From the NCBI GenBank assembly GCA_037576195.1, contig CM075102.1, positions 38,436,745-38,500,744 on the forward strand: a stretch of 64,000 nt of DNA, in the 5' to 3' direction. The position numbers were made by a program, and so were the translations under genes. The notes below the pieces were generated by a model, which saw only the letters and a list, made by a program, of their open reading frames with translations, was not told the DNA's origin and made no database searches. How positions within the stretch are numbered: the first letter of the stretch is position 1; each line of letters begins with the position of its first letter. Shown in pieces: positions 1 through 11,439 of the stretch. The DNA is from Phytoseiulus persimilis (Eukaryota; Arthropoda; Arachnida; Mesostigmata; Phytoseiidae).

Positions 1-105
1 TTCAATGGGAAAAAGAGACTGGCGGGAGGGTAAAACTTCTAGAGAATTTCACCGCCATGGACAGAGCTTGGCCATCCATCACCTGAACGAGTCGATGGCA
101 CTAAC

Positions 106-1596
106 CATGTACTCGACCCTGCTGTGAGCGTGCCGCTCTATGACGCTTTCGATCCATATGAGCGGCTTCACGTGGGTATTGAGTCTATAGCTCATGAGCT
201 CGAATTCTCCGTCAGGAGGAATGAATGATATCGTCCGATCGTTCTCGAACCGGGACAGGCGGACACACTGATGAAATTTGACGTCTTCCAGCTCCACGCT
301 CTTGTTTTTGCCTCCTGACGGACAAGCAAGCGACTCAAAGTTCTGGTAATTGTTTCATACGCCCGATTACGCATCAACACGTTTCGGCTCAATACGGTAC
401 ATTTCACGTAAGAAAGATACGAAGGAGCGACACTCACGACCAGTGCTTTCGAATAGAACCTTGTCGTTGAGCCCCAATCTCAGCTCAGGCATGCCCGAAA
501 GATAGACTCTCATTTTGATGCAGCCCACGATTTCAGATCTGTTGAGAGGAAAACAGTTTTATTTGGAAGCTCTGATGGAGAGCCTCCGCTCGGTTTGCCC
601 CTCGTTTAGAACTCATCTGATGCCAGGTTGAAATGACATGACGATTTCCGCACCTTAGAACAGTTCCATTTGAGTTCGCGAGCAAATTTACGCTTTCTAT
701 AACATCTAGGAACACTTCATTCTTCCGATACTTCAAACCCTCAGAACGCCACGAAACTGCGTTCGTGACCGCCATCGGCAGCTTGGGAGCGATTTCCATC
801 TTGTGGGATTCCTGCGGATGATCGAAAAACGCGGATTCACTCCGATGTTCCTACCGAGGACATTCCTGGGAGACATCACCACACTGGTCGACTTTGTAGA
901 ATTAGGAATATAGCAAGCATCAACAACACTTCTGGCAGTACCTGGGTGATGAACTCCTGCAGGATTTTGGAATCCGTGGTCTGTGGATAACCGAAGTCCA
1001 TGAGCTCGTCGAGTAACTCATAAATGATGACGAAATTGTCCCGGATGGATTCCTCCTCCAGCTCTTTGAAGTATTCCGTGAAAACCTTCATTTGGGAAAG
1101 GAGGATTCTTCATCTCTCTTTACTGCGGTTGAGATTTTCCAACGACAGGTGAATATGTGAATTCACCTCAGCCGATATTCAAGTCAACAAGGAAAATACT
1201 CGGTATTTTCAATTACCTGCACCGTCTTGTGGAGGAATGAGAAAATGAGGGCGACATTCGAATTGTTTTTCGACAACGACACGAGGTAGAGGTTATTGTG
1301 CTTGATGTAAACGAATGTGACGTCTCCTGCAACGACAATAAGAATAAGTTTGGAAACTCTCAGGACCACGTCTTCTAAACGCTATCGCTCCATGCTCGAA
1401 GATCTCTGTAATAGGCTTATCGTGGTGAGCAGGATTTACCTTGCCGTATGATTGGGGTGGAGCATCCCTCTTCTTCGCGGTCCATCAACAGAGGGAGGAA
1501 TTTCTCTATGGCATTGTTCTCGATGTCTCCCCGATAGTTACGACAGATCAAGGACTTCCCCTTCAAATCCAAGATGTAGACGGCAGAGGTCGCCAT
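106..1596 (-). CDS. AP1M: AP-1 clathrin adaptor complex subunit mu, 3' end outside window
   Basis: Medium chain of the AP-1 adaptor, which sorts YxxPhi-type cargo into clathrin vesicles at the trans-Golgi and endosomes. Six exons are visible on the minus strand: 1596-1440, 1326-1217, 1085-942, 811-654, 538-438 and 314-106. All have GT-AG borders and phases that join without a break. The protein opens [20 protein letters not shown], the typical longin-domain start, and continues with the near-invariant [20 protein letters not shown] and [17 protein letters not shown]. Exon 6 ends in VEYM at a gttagt donor. The remaining roughly 130 residues of the usual 423 (end of the mu-homology domain) lie beyond base 1. 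About 293 residues are seen. Introns are 80-130 bp. The sequence fits AP-1 mu clearly better than AP-2 or AP-3 mu. Family identity is certain; the true 5' UTR is not resolved. Confidence 0.97.
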
Positions 1597-2080
1597 ATAC
1601 GCCTGTGAGAATCAATTGAGCTGCTGGAGTCGGGTTCGGACAATCTAGCTAGCCATGAGCAAGCCTTAGTTCTCGGTATCAGAGATATTCATTCGAAAAA
1701 TTCATGATCGCTACGATCATCGCTGCATCGTTTGATTTATACGAGCCGGGGAGGAACGAATTTTCAGTGGAACTGACGAACGAGGAGGAATGATACCGAA
1801 ACCTAATGCTCCAGGCGTCTCATGCAAAATATCGATGTTTTGGCCTACACTGGAGACCAAATCGAGCAGAACGAACAATAGTTATCATCGCATCGCCCAG
1901 GTCCAAAGTCATGCTGGATGGTTTTATGGTCCGTCCACGGAGAGGAAGTGGACGCGACGAGAACGTGAACCTTGACGATGGCTACGATCATACTGTGCTG
2001 CAGCTGACGTTTCGAACTGAACACAAGGATAATGATCCCATCTTCCGCGAAAATTCTCGTGACAGCCGTAGATTTTGATG
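1597..2080. other. Gap upstream of AP1M
   Basis: About 480 bases between the AP1M start codon and the unresolved minus-strand ORFs. Open frames of 60-90 codons exist on both strands between 1790 and 2093, but none shows a recognisable domain or convincing splice borders. The part next to 1596 presumably holds the AP1M promoter and 5' UTR; no clear core-promoter motif was seen. Confidence 0.4.
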
Positions 2081-2089
2081 GACCATCAC

Positions 2090-2705
2090 TCAAAGTTTCG
2101 TTCGATGGCTTGTCAGACGCAAGGTCTCTGAATAGACTGACTCATTCCCGGTTTTACCATGATTTCGCGACGACTTCACGATTCCTCCACAAAAAATGAT
2201 TAACAGGTCGTTCGATTGAAAACCACAAAGAGAGACCAATCGTCCAGCCACTAGACCACGTCCACCGTCAGCATCGTTTGGCGCTATTGGTTGAAGGACA
2301 GGCAAAACCTCGAAAACAAACTCGCCTGATTTCTGAAGCGGCAAGATTTCAGTCACAGACAACCGTGGCCGGGATCCACGCAGAGACTCCAAGAGTTGAT
2401 TGAAGTCGCATACGGTGGCCTCAGTTGTCTCGATGGTCACAGTCGCCAGTGAACAGACGAGCAGTCGACTGCCAGAGACGAAGATTCGAACTCGAGGTTC
2501 GCCCACGGATGCAGCTGTTTCGACCACGCCGACGCTTCTGGTTGTCACTAGCGACCGCTATCAGTCCATCCAGAGGATCTTCTAGCAAGCTCTCTGCTTT
2601 CGTGGGGGATTCTCGACGAGAAGAACCCGAATTCAGGGATCTGAATACTGGAGTTCGAAATAACGCAACGTCTGTACAGCCTGGGCGATTTCGTCTGCTA
2701 GGCAT
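2090..2705 (-). CDS. Unrecognised minus-strand coding candidate (two overlapping frames)
   Basis: Two minus-strand frames look protein-like and abut. The first starts at an ATG at 2705 and reads MPSRRNRPGCTDVALFRTPV, then a stretch ending LLEDPLDGLIAVASDNQ. The second is open from about 2560 to 2090 and contains VRIFVSGSRLLVCSLATVTI and KSGEFVFEVLPVLQPIAP. No intron of reasonable size joins them: the possible acceptors leave only about 20-35 bases, so they may be separate exons, a frameshifted gene or chance ORFs. The ATG at 2705 lies about 240 bases from the CARS2 start on the other strand, which would make a head-to-head pair with a shared promoter. No known family was recognised. Confidence 0.3.
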
Positions 2706-2946
2706 GGCAACAAGACCCGGAAGATGGCCGCGCCCTGCGCGTTCTCTCCGGGTCGGTGGTGGTGGAGAAGCTCCCTTGAAGAGCATCGATTTCTGAAATC
2801 GCAATAAATTTCAACTCTCTGATGGTGACCCTGACTGATTGAACGCTCATGAGTTCGGTCAGCTGGATGCCGGTCTCAAGTCCTCAGAGTATGCCGAAAA
2901 CGTGATCAGTGCGCGTTCCCTCTTTCCTCGTTAGCCGGCTTTCACA

Positions 2947-4850
2947 ATGCTGCTCCGCACCGGGCTGGCAAGAGTAAACAATTGCACGGGTTCCATGAGC
3001 GAAATCAGACGCTTGATACTTGTGAGAGAATTCTGCCAAGCGGAAGAGTCCCAACGGCGACTGCCGAAAGCCTGGGAAGCACCTCTGGGTCACAAGAGCA
3101 ATTTCAGCGTGTACAACAGTATAGCGAGACGGAAAACACCGCTTGTGCTCGAAAGGCAGAATGTTGTCAAATGGTATTCCTGTGGCCCCACGGTGTACGA
3201 CCATTCTCATGTGGGCCATGCCTACTGCTACGTTAGGTCGGTTGCATGCTTTTGGATCGAGCAGTCTGACTCCGGAGATTTGTTGTTGCATGTAATTATA
3301 TGAGGTGCTGTTTCAGGTTCGACATGATCCGCCGCATTCTAGAGAGCGAGAATAAGTCGGTGATCTACGCCATGAACATCACCGACATCGACGATAAGAT
3401 CATCAGAAGGAGTCGCGAGTCGAAGAGAGACTTCAGTGACTTGGCCCGAGACTGCGAACTTTCATTCTTCAAAGATTTGGCCTCCCTGAACGTTTTGCCA
3501 CCTTCGGTCGTACTCAGAGTGACGGATCACATGTCTGTGATTGTCGAGTTCATCCAGAAACTGCTTGAGTCAAACTCTGCGTACCGTATCTCAGACGGAA
3601 TCTACTTTGATTCCATGAGCGATATCGGCTACCCGAGGTTTCGGGTTGACGAACCGTGGGCGGATTCTCCTAAACTATCGAAAGAGAAACGTAACGCGGC
3701 AGATAGCGCTTTGTGGAAGTTCGCAAAGGCGAACGAGCCGTCATGGAACGCGCCTTTCGGTGCTGGCAGGCCCGGCTGGCACGTCGAATGCTCTGCAATG
3801 GCTTCTAAGGTTTTTCCCTCCCAATGAAACTCGTAATTTCCACATGGGACACAGACCCGCATCATACTGAGCTGGATTCCATCTCTCCAGGTCTTCGGAT
3901 CATCGGTGGACATTCATAGCGGAGGGAAGGATCTAGAGTGGCCGCACCACGAGAATGAAGAAGCTCACAGCTGTATGTTCCATTCTTGCTCCAATTGGGC
4001 GAAGTTCTACCTGCACTCTGGTCTCGTGACGTACAACAACGAGAAAATGTCGAAGAGTTCGGGGAACGTTCCGAGCATAAAAGACTTCTTGAAAACCGGC
4101 ACATTAGATGAATTCCGCATGATGTGTTTAGGGTGGGTGTCTCCATCAATGAGTCTCACGGGCGTTAACGAACCACCGAACTGATCGTGGATCACAGTGC
4201 TGAATAACTCAGCCGAGGACAGTTCAGAGAAGAAAAACTAACTCTCTGCGTTCCACTGCAGATTGCCTTATCGGTCGGACATCCCATTCACAGAAAGTCT
4301 CCGATCGAAAGCACAGAGGACCCTCCTCAGGATAGGATCCGTTCTCGGCGACTGTGAGCACTATCTCCAAGGAAAGTTCCGGGCGGATATCAACGAGGAA
4401 CAGCTCCTTCAAAGCTTGTTCCTGACGCAACTCAAGGTCCGAGACTCGTTCAGGGATGATTTCAACTATTCCGAGGCGACAGAGGCGGTTTTGAGTCTGA
4501 CCAAGATGCTCGAAGCCGAGCTGGAAGAAACAGACGCGTACTCGGCGACAACGTTCGTGGCTGTCTCGTCTCTCAGGGATTATATTCGAAAATACTTCAC
4601 CACCATGGGACTTCGCTTGGGGGAGGAGAATGTGCACGCGGGAAGCGGTGATAGTATCCGAGATGTTGTAGACTCGAGCGTGAAGTTCAGAAGCGATGTT
4701 CGGAATGCAGCACTGGCGCTCGAATCCGGGGAACGAGGAAACCTGCTGAAACTCTGCGATGCTTTCCGTGACGACCTAAAACACAAAGGACTCTCAGTGC
4801 ATGATAAAGGCGATCGCAGTACTTGGATGACTGGAAGGAGATTGAGCTAG
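2947..4850 (+). CDS. CARS2: Cysteinyl-tRNA synthetase, mitochondrial type
   Basis: Class I aminoacyl-tRNA synthetase that charges mitochondrial tRNA-Cys. Four exons: 2947-3236, 3317-3809, 3891-4132 and 4262-4850, about 537 residues against 564 in human CARS2. The N-terminus is Arg-rich and poor in acidic residues, as expected of a mitochondrial presequence. The HIGH box is HVGH (residues 88-91) after WYSCGPTVYD, whose Cys79 is the first zinc ligand. The others fall in WHVECSAMAS and PHHENE. The KMSKS loop is intact (about 313-317). Within the anticodon-binding end, PYRSDIPFTESL matches the family. All junctions keep phase. The frame ends in STWMTGRRLS, shorter than the human tail; another frame remains open to 4900 (see findings). 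The retention of mitochondrial-type features rather than cytosolic CARS1 inserts supports CARS2. Confidence 0.95.
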
Positions 4851-6058
4851 TCCAGAACAGGAACAGGGAAGATGTATTATATGTCGCTACGTTTGAGTAA
4901 AATGAGGTTATTTCTCCGACTGAATCGACCTTGCCAGTTTTTCTAGTTGCGTAAGGCACGATCAACATGTATTGAAGTCGAGGTTTCGGAGTCACCTGTC
5001 CGCGGATCGTGTCGCGGGAAATTCGAAGAGCCATCGAGAATGCACTGACGCAGAAATCTGCCGAAACTAGATTAACGCCAGGACATGTTCCGCGCACTTG
5101 ACGCAGCCTGCATAACGAGATCATATCGACAGGATCGTCAAGAGAGTGTCGGGTTCTTGGCCTGCGCCGAGTTGTCGATGCGGAAAACTCGACTGCCGCC
5201 GCTCGATCGAAGCGAAGCCGGGAATCCGACACCTCTGGGCGAAGCTACGGACTGGATGTGGTATTGCTCGGGTGATGAGAGAAACTGTGTTTCCCCTCGG
5301 GAAATACTCCTGCGAGATCAGCAGTCAACTTGTGAATGTGGAGCTGCGAAACGTTGAACGCCCGCGTGGATTTCGGTCCAGAAAATTTTCCGCCAGCCTC
5401 CGGAGGAGAATGATGATCAAAGGCCAACTGCGTCGTTCCAAAATCCGTGTCCTCGTTTCGGGTTCATACGTTGGGTTACAGATTCGTCGGTGGTCTTTTG
5501 TGTCCCGCCCCCAGCTAATCAAGCTGCGAAGATTTACGGCCAGCATGAGGTAAAGTCAAACCGAGAGGCGCTCGTTGTAGTGCAAATGTCGCCACCGGTT
5601 TCGCGCAAGCACAGTGATGGCTCTTCTCACAGCACAATGCCGAGTCGCAACAAAAGAGGGAAGGAGTAAACTGGGATGCCTCCGGCTAATTGAATCCTTC
5701 AACGTTGGGCTGAGTTTCGCAGAAGGTGCCTCGTTTTTGCAGTCACCTCCCGGATCCGCCGACTGTTCTCTTATATGAAGTACGGCAACCATTGTGGAAA
5801 GTCTGCCTTCGCGGCTAGTGTTCGTGTTTAGGAACTCGAGGTACCGTTTCGCGAGCGACGGATCACTTTCATCTCCTTCTCCATTGGGCTGTCAAATGGC
5901 AACATTTATGGACCCCTCTGATTCTTTCTAGGGCTGCTTTTGCGGCTGGTGGCGAGGAAGGAACGAGCAAACGAAGGAGCCGACCAACCAACCAAGAGAC
6001 GAGGCAACGAAGGAGCACCGAGGACGTGCAGCTCGAAGGCGGAGCTTGGCAGATTCAA
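4851..6058. other. Gene-poor stretch after CARS2
   Basis: No gene could be supported. Open frames of 70-180 codons occur on both strands between 4900 and 5800 but overlap one another and lack recognisable domains. The long minus-strand frame at 4687-5232 is partly antisense to the last CARS2 exon. A plus-strand stretch near 5960-6040 repeats the motif aacgaaggagc, giving a low-complexity Glu/Arg/Gly frame. The CARS2 3' UTR presumably lies in the first part; no canonical AATAAA was noticed. Confidence 0.4.
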
Positions 6059-6358
6059 TTTATTCTCCTTGGATAACTTCCAGGACTCTCTGTGGTTGGC
6101 TCTTCGCTCGAGCCGAGAGGCTGTCTTCGACTCCTGTCAACTCGATTGCGAAAGCCCCTAAAGGCCTGGTTTGAGAATACAATGCAAGAAACCTGAAATA
6201 GAGATCCGTATCGTCTCCTCGGATTTTACCCTTCAATACCTCGATGGAGTTATCGAACGTTTTCTCTGTTCGTGAGCGCTGACCTCCGATTTTGGCGCAG
6301 TCGATGATGTTCGGACGAAAACGGCTTGAAATCGGAAATTCCAGAGGTCTCCTGTTGA

Positions 6359-6770
6359 TTAATTCATCCATCTGGGACCACCAACAGTGAGATTCGTGGG
6401 CCTTGTTAATCGGATACGGCCAGGGCTGGAACGAGCAATCGACCACCCGGTGGTCCTCTCACCGGGAGTGACAACGGCTACCTTTTTCGGAAACGGTCCA
6501 ACAAACGTTGGTATTGCGGACCTCAGCTCGAACAGTGGAAACAATAATAGAGCGTCGTCATGCTTTCTCGAGGAATTACTGCGATTGAACAACAGAGCAG
6601 AGATCGCTCGTCGACTGGCTGTCGTTTGATTCGGAGAAACTTCCGCGAGACGGGCTGATCGTCGAAGGGAGAACATCCACAGAGCTTTCCACGCGTCCGA
6701 GACTAAAGGGCACTCAAACATCAACAAGTGTTCAATGGGTTGGTAGATTTCGGGTGGCCCGTTGAATCTC
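6359..6770 (-). mobile_element. LINE-like (non-LTR retrotransposon) C-terminal remnant
   Basis: Read on the minus strand, about 6770 down to 6670 gives a peptide with GPPEIYQPIEHLLMFECPLV followed by SDAWKAL. This resembles the C-terminal zinc-knuckle-like segment of jockey/R1-type LINE polymerases, where a CxxC pair is followed by ExxxHLxxxCP and then W. The first two cysteines are not present here and an in-frame stop lies just upstream, so the copy is degenerate. The frame stays open to 6359 without further recognisable domains. No reverse transcriptase core, target-site duplication or poly-A tail was found, so the borders are unknown. A chance resemblance cannot be excluded. Confidence 0.35.
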
Positions 6771-8000
6771 TGTTCCCGAATTTACCTCATCTCCTGAGAA
6801 CCCTTGGGAACGCATCACGAGTACACCGCGCTCGATCATGGTCACTAACCGCTTACATTCAAATTGGAAATAGCCACAACAAATAAGGTGACGTTGCTGA
6901 ATCTAAATTTAGAGTGTTTAGGTACTTTACGACACATTTTCGAGTCTATGCGAGCCCGTGAGCGTTCTTCGTGAGTGTTTGCCCGCGTGGCCAGTGGGTC
7001 TGCATTGTGCTATTCTGGCCTCAGCTCTCTGAAGCTTGGGCCTTGGCGACGCGGCCTTAGAACTGGACAGAGAGCGGCCTGATTCTTGTAGGGATGGAAG
7101 CCGAGAAGCGCTCGTCCGAGAGTCATACTCCGCCTTGTCTCCTGCAAATTTGAGGTTCCCTCCCTGATGAAGTGCATGCTCCATGGATGTGAGTTCAATC
7201 ATGATATTTCGCCGGAAAAGTTACCGATTCTGCAATATCCGTGCGCTTTGTGATCGGTGTGGTTGCCGAGAACATCCCTACATCTTTGGGGAGTGCCAAT
7301 CTTCAATATTTCTCAGATCATAGCCGCTTCCGAGCCTAAAATCCAACCGGACTGAATCTCCCAAGCTCGTATCTGTGAAGTCGGCAAATCATTTGATGAT
7401 TGCAGCACTTGACAGCGCAGCAGTGAGCGAATCGTTATCTGTTGCCATGTGCAACGAATTCCACTCGAGGTTGTCAGAATCGTAACGAATCAAATCGAAT
7501 CGCTCAGAGCACACATCGAGTAATTTTCGAAGCTATCTGTTTTGCCTCGTTGCAGTCCGAAGCCCCTGAGACCGGAGCTCCGATCTCTGTAAACGCTCCT
7601 CAGAGGCCGCTGCGAATCGGCAGAGGTGACAAGTAAGTAGCCAAACTCTGCCTGAACTGGGCCTGATGCTACGTTACCCGAGCGCTCTCGCTTCCACCGA
7701 CCAGAGGCACGAGTGGAGCGTTGCTCATTTCTTGTGCTGCTCATGACAATTCCGAGAAGTGGTGGAACGCTGAAACGACCGTTAAATGGGATTCTCCATG
7801 AACACGGAAATGTTGCGTTCATACATACATGGGAAATTTTCCAAGATATCCACACTAAATTGGCCAAACACCCTCGGAGACTCCGTGGCGAAGTGAATTC
7901 AGGCGGTTTGAGGGTCGCTGAGGTTTGGCGAGTCGCGATCCTTCTCTCATATATCCCAAATTCGTAGTTCTGTCAAGGAGAAAACCCGGAGAGGAATGTC
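6771..8000. other. Gap before the Gln-rich gene
   Basis: No supported gene. On the plus strand near 7230-7300 a short frame reads CALCDRCGCREHPYIFGECQ, again similar to a Cys/His knuckle of LINE polymerases but in the opposite orientation to the preceding remnant. It may be a second retroelement scrap or chance. The part next to 8001 should contain the promoter and 5' UTR of the Gln-rich gene; an in-frame TAG lies about 33 bases before its ATG. Confidence 0.35.
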
Positions 8001-11000
8001 ATGAGTATTTCGGCAGAGAATATCAAACAAACACCGTCGATTGTTTCCGCATCTCTGACGTGGGTGGATGCGTATCGCAGGTATTACGAAGTCCTATACG
8101 TTGGTGGTGTAGCCCAGGAGCGACGGCTTGGTCGCAGAGCGAATCAGGATGAAGCTCGGAACAGTTTGATCTTGGACGACCGACAACAGCAACAGGAAGA
8201 GAAGCACCCGGTCCTTGACGCGCAGGTGGGCTTGAATTTCTTTGCCAGTCTCTTTTTCAAAGGCTCTCAGCTCTCCTGGGGGAAATTTGATTCAAGTGGC
8301 CAGCCGGGGAAACTGAAAGAGAGCTCTCTCAGAACCTGTTCCTATTATTATCCGAGCTATCACGAAACTCGAGTCAGTGCGTGCTTTCAGGATCCAACCG
8401 TATCGGAATTCAATCCACAACCTTCGGTCAGGCGGAGGCGATCTCGGCAAGGTCTGGCGGTTCAACCAACGCCACCTTTACGTCGCCATAGGCCTGGCTC
8501 GATCCGATCGAAAGAGAGCACACCTAGTCGGGAGTCTTCAGAAGCTTCGTACTCGGAGGAGCTGGTCAGAGACAACTCAACGCAATCGTCACTCTATGTT
8601 TTGCCCGAGCAAGATTCAGAGGTTTACTCCAATCATGAACTGCCAACGATCGCTTCCACGGAAAAGTGCACCGGTGCTGCAGTTTCAATATACGATAGGC
8701 CGCGACATCTCTATTCGAATCAGGAGGAGTACCTATTCAGATCCACTGTGAATTGCGGGGCTTCAATCAAAGACGATGACGTCGGCCTTGAGCAGCTACC
8801 CCGGAGAGAGAATCCACTGTCATCCTCCGCAATAGCGGGAGCACCACTCTATTCATCGGATGCCCATCACGCGAACGAACAACGACGAGAGGGTGAGTTC
8901 CGATCCAGGGTAGCGGAGTCGCAACGGCAACTTCAGGATGCTCTACAGAATCCACAGCAAGTGGAATCGCAGCGACAGCAACCACACGATACGCATGGAC
9001 TCCAGCAGGGAGATCTGCAGGACCAACAACTACTGGAACCCCGGAAGCAGCAAGAGACCGAAGTGCTAGCACAGCAGCGAGCAGAATCACAGAGGCAACA
9101 GCTCGCAGAGTTGAAAAAGCAAGAGGCAGCCAAACTGAGGAAACAACGTGAAGCAGAATCGCAGAAGCGACAACAGGCGGAACTGCAGCAACAGCTCCAA
9201 CAGGAATTTCTGAGGCAGCACCAACAAGAGCTCCAAAGGCAGCAGGAAGCAGAGCTGGCGAGACAACAGCAGGCAGAACTACAGAGTCAGCAGCTAGTAG
9301 AATCCCAGAAACAGGAACGAGCAGAACGAGGGAGACAAGAAGATCTATCAGAGTTTCGGGTGCCGCAGGAAATTGTATCATTGCGACAACAACAATCAGG
9401 GCTTCAGGAGCATTTCCAGGCGGAGCCGATAGGAGCGCAGGGACCAGACCAAAGCCATCTGCTCCGGAAACCATCTCAGAAGAACGATCCGCCGAGTGAG
9501 GAGCATCGAGAAAAAACTATCCTTATGACTCCAGAAGCTGACTCGACATTTCAGAAAGGAGGCGACGCATCCCCTCGGGAAGAACGGCTCGCAGCAGACG
9601 ATACCCCCCGCGGAGGTAGAAAAGAGAGTCCTCGTTCGGTCCGGAGCTTCTTACCAGAACCGGAGAAAACCACCGATACGATCAGCGTCCATGCAGGTCA
9701 ATTCCAAGAGGTATGTCAATACGGGAAGTCGACGTCTCAAGAGGACGACGGAGGAGCGAATCCCGAAATCCGTGCTGTTGTCGGGAACGCTGCGGTCGAC
9801 GTCAAAAGTATATCGTACGTACAGCACAACGCCGCAGCTCCGACGAAGGCACCTGTGGCTCATAGAGAAATGCCGAACGAGCCAACACTTGGAACCACTT
9901 CTCCAGAGTCTTTAGTAGATTGGTACGAAAACGATGAGAGCTTCCTCGGCGGCGGCGACGACGACGAAGATGACCAATACGAAGGTTCCGTCAAGAGGAA
10001 GCCATCGAAAATCATTCGAAAGATCAAAGGACTCTTCGAGAATAAAAAATCGGACGAAAATCCGTCGAGTACAAGCACCGAGCGCAAAAGATCCGATCAG
10101 CTGGAACCACCCCGGAGTCCCCGGGAGCCGACGACACCCACGAAAAAGTCCAAGCTTGGTCAGTTTTTCAGCTTCAGCAAGAAGGATGAGAGGAAAAAGG
10201 CATCACCACCACCTCCTCTGATGTATGCACCCGCTGTTCAGGGACCTGAAGAGATCCCGGATGGCATGCTTGCCAAAGTGTTCAGGAGTAAATTGACTCA
10301 AGAGAAAGTACGGCAGCCGACTACTCCGAAAACTGCACCACCCTTCCCGAATTTCCGGGAATGGTCTCCGAGCACGGAAGACTTATCGAATCTCGGCTCA
10401 GAAAAAGAGTTCACGAAACCTTCCAAGTACTTCGTGCCGAAAATTCCGCCGTTCCAACGACAATCACAGACACCGCAAGATGTTGGAGGTGAGTCTTCGA
10501 TGACTGATCCCGGGGTTGACCTCAAAGATGAGCTCCTCGCACCTGAAGCACCAGAGGCTCGGAACTCTCCATATAGCTTGTGTCGCAACCGAGGCAGTGT
10601 AAAAGGATCAACACCGAGACGCACTTCATTAGTCGAAGATGATGTGAACGAGCTGTATGAGCAGTTCTTTCGGGGAGGATATACCGGACTCCTCCCGAAT
10701 CCTCAAAAACCACCCGAAGACACACCTGGTCATACCTTTGTCAGGAAACCATCCAAGAAGGCTGCTGCGATACCTCCTGAACTCCGAGCTCCCATATACC
10801 AGCCGCCGAAAGACGAAACACCGCTCGGTCCCAGACCGACCGTTGACGATTCCGACGCCCGGAAAACACAACCAACTCCTACCATGCAAGATCCACCTCT
10901 CCCCGAATCGCCAGGTCCTCAATACATCGAAGTCGAAGAAATCTTGATCGAGGAAGAGATTTTAGAGGAACCGAACACCTCACGGGAAACCCGGGATGGC

Positions 11001-11439
11001 ATACGGGAGTTGCGACCACTCTTCAAGCAGGCTTGGATGCTGATTGATTTCATGACTCAAGATCTGATAGACGGAGTTCCCAAAGAGGTGAGCGCCATAC
11101 ATTCCCCGAGCGTCATATTTACCGAAAATCATTCAGGATCCGAGACGTGATTCATCACTGTGACGAGCTTTCTCTGATGGCGTTCTCCTCCAACAGGCTT
11201 GGGGGGAGCTCCGAATATTTTTCCTGATCATGATCGGAATGCTGGTCCTGCTCTACGCTCAGGGCATACTCCGGTTCACCGGCAACAATCCATTGTGCTT
11301 CTTGAAGACTATTTTCAAGGGTTTCCAGATCCTTCTCGGATCTGCTATACAGGCAGGAATGACGGTTCACGATGCCGTAGACGCCATGCTGACCGACGCG
11401 AGTTCGAAGCTCGTTGCAGACACGCTGAACGAAATCTAG
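8001..11439 (+). CDS. Large Gln-rich coiled-coil protein with C-terminal membrane anchor, unrecognised family
   Basis: Two coding exons: 8001-11087 and 11197-11439, joined in phase 0 through gtgagc and caacag borders, giving about 1109 residues. An in-frame TAG about 33 bases upstream supports the ATG at 8001. Order of parts: N-terminal region; Arg/Ser-rich disordered part; Gln/Glu/Ala/Arg-rich heptad-like segment (about residues 292-475) predicted as a long coiled coil; acidic GGGDDDEDDQYEG; basic repeats such as KRKPSKIIRKIKGLFENKK and KKSKLGQFFSFSKK; Pro-rich part; acidic EEILIEEEILEE. The second exon supplies one clear membrane helix, LRIFFLIMIGMLVLLYAQGI, and a weaker hydrophobic stretch ending in VADTLNEI. 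There is no signal peptide, so a tail-anchored or single-pass protein with a large cytosolic part is likely. I do not know the family. A possible removable in-frame intron is listed separately. Confidence 0.85.
8226..8390 (+). other. Possible optional in-frame intron in the Gln-rich gene
   Basis: The reading frame is open throughout, yet the segment is bounded by a usable donor (cgcag/gtgggc) and a strong acceptor (gtgcgtgctttcag/gatcc). It is exactly 165 bases, 55 codons, and starts and ends on codon borders. Removing it would delete residues 76-130 without changing frame. Unlike its surroundings it encodes hydrophobic and Tyr-rich pieces (FFASLFFKG, CSYYYPSYHE), as translated introns often do. 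It is therefore either a normal intron that happens to be open or a retained intron giving two isoforms. Confidence 0.5.

Noticed and set aside
4997-5232. TIMP/netrin-like Cys pattern on the minus strand (CPGVNLVSADFC)
   Set aside because: The CxC and HPQ signature is absent, spacing is off by one, and the frame runs into CARS2 antisense sequence.
8767-9474. 235-codon Ala/Val/Leu-rich frame on the minus strand
   Set aside because: It is antisense to the Gln-rich coiled coil: CAG/GAG-type codons read backwards give long stop-free frames.
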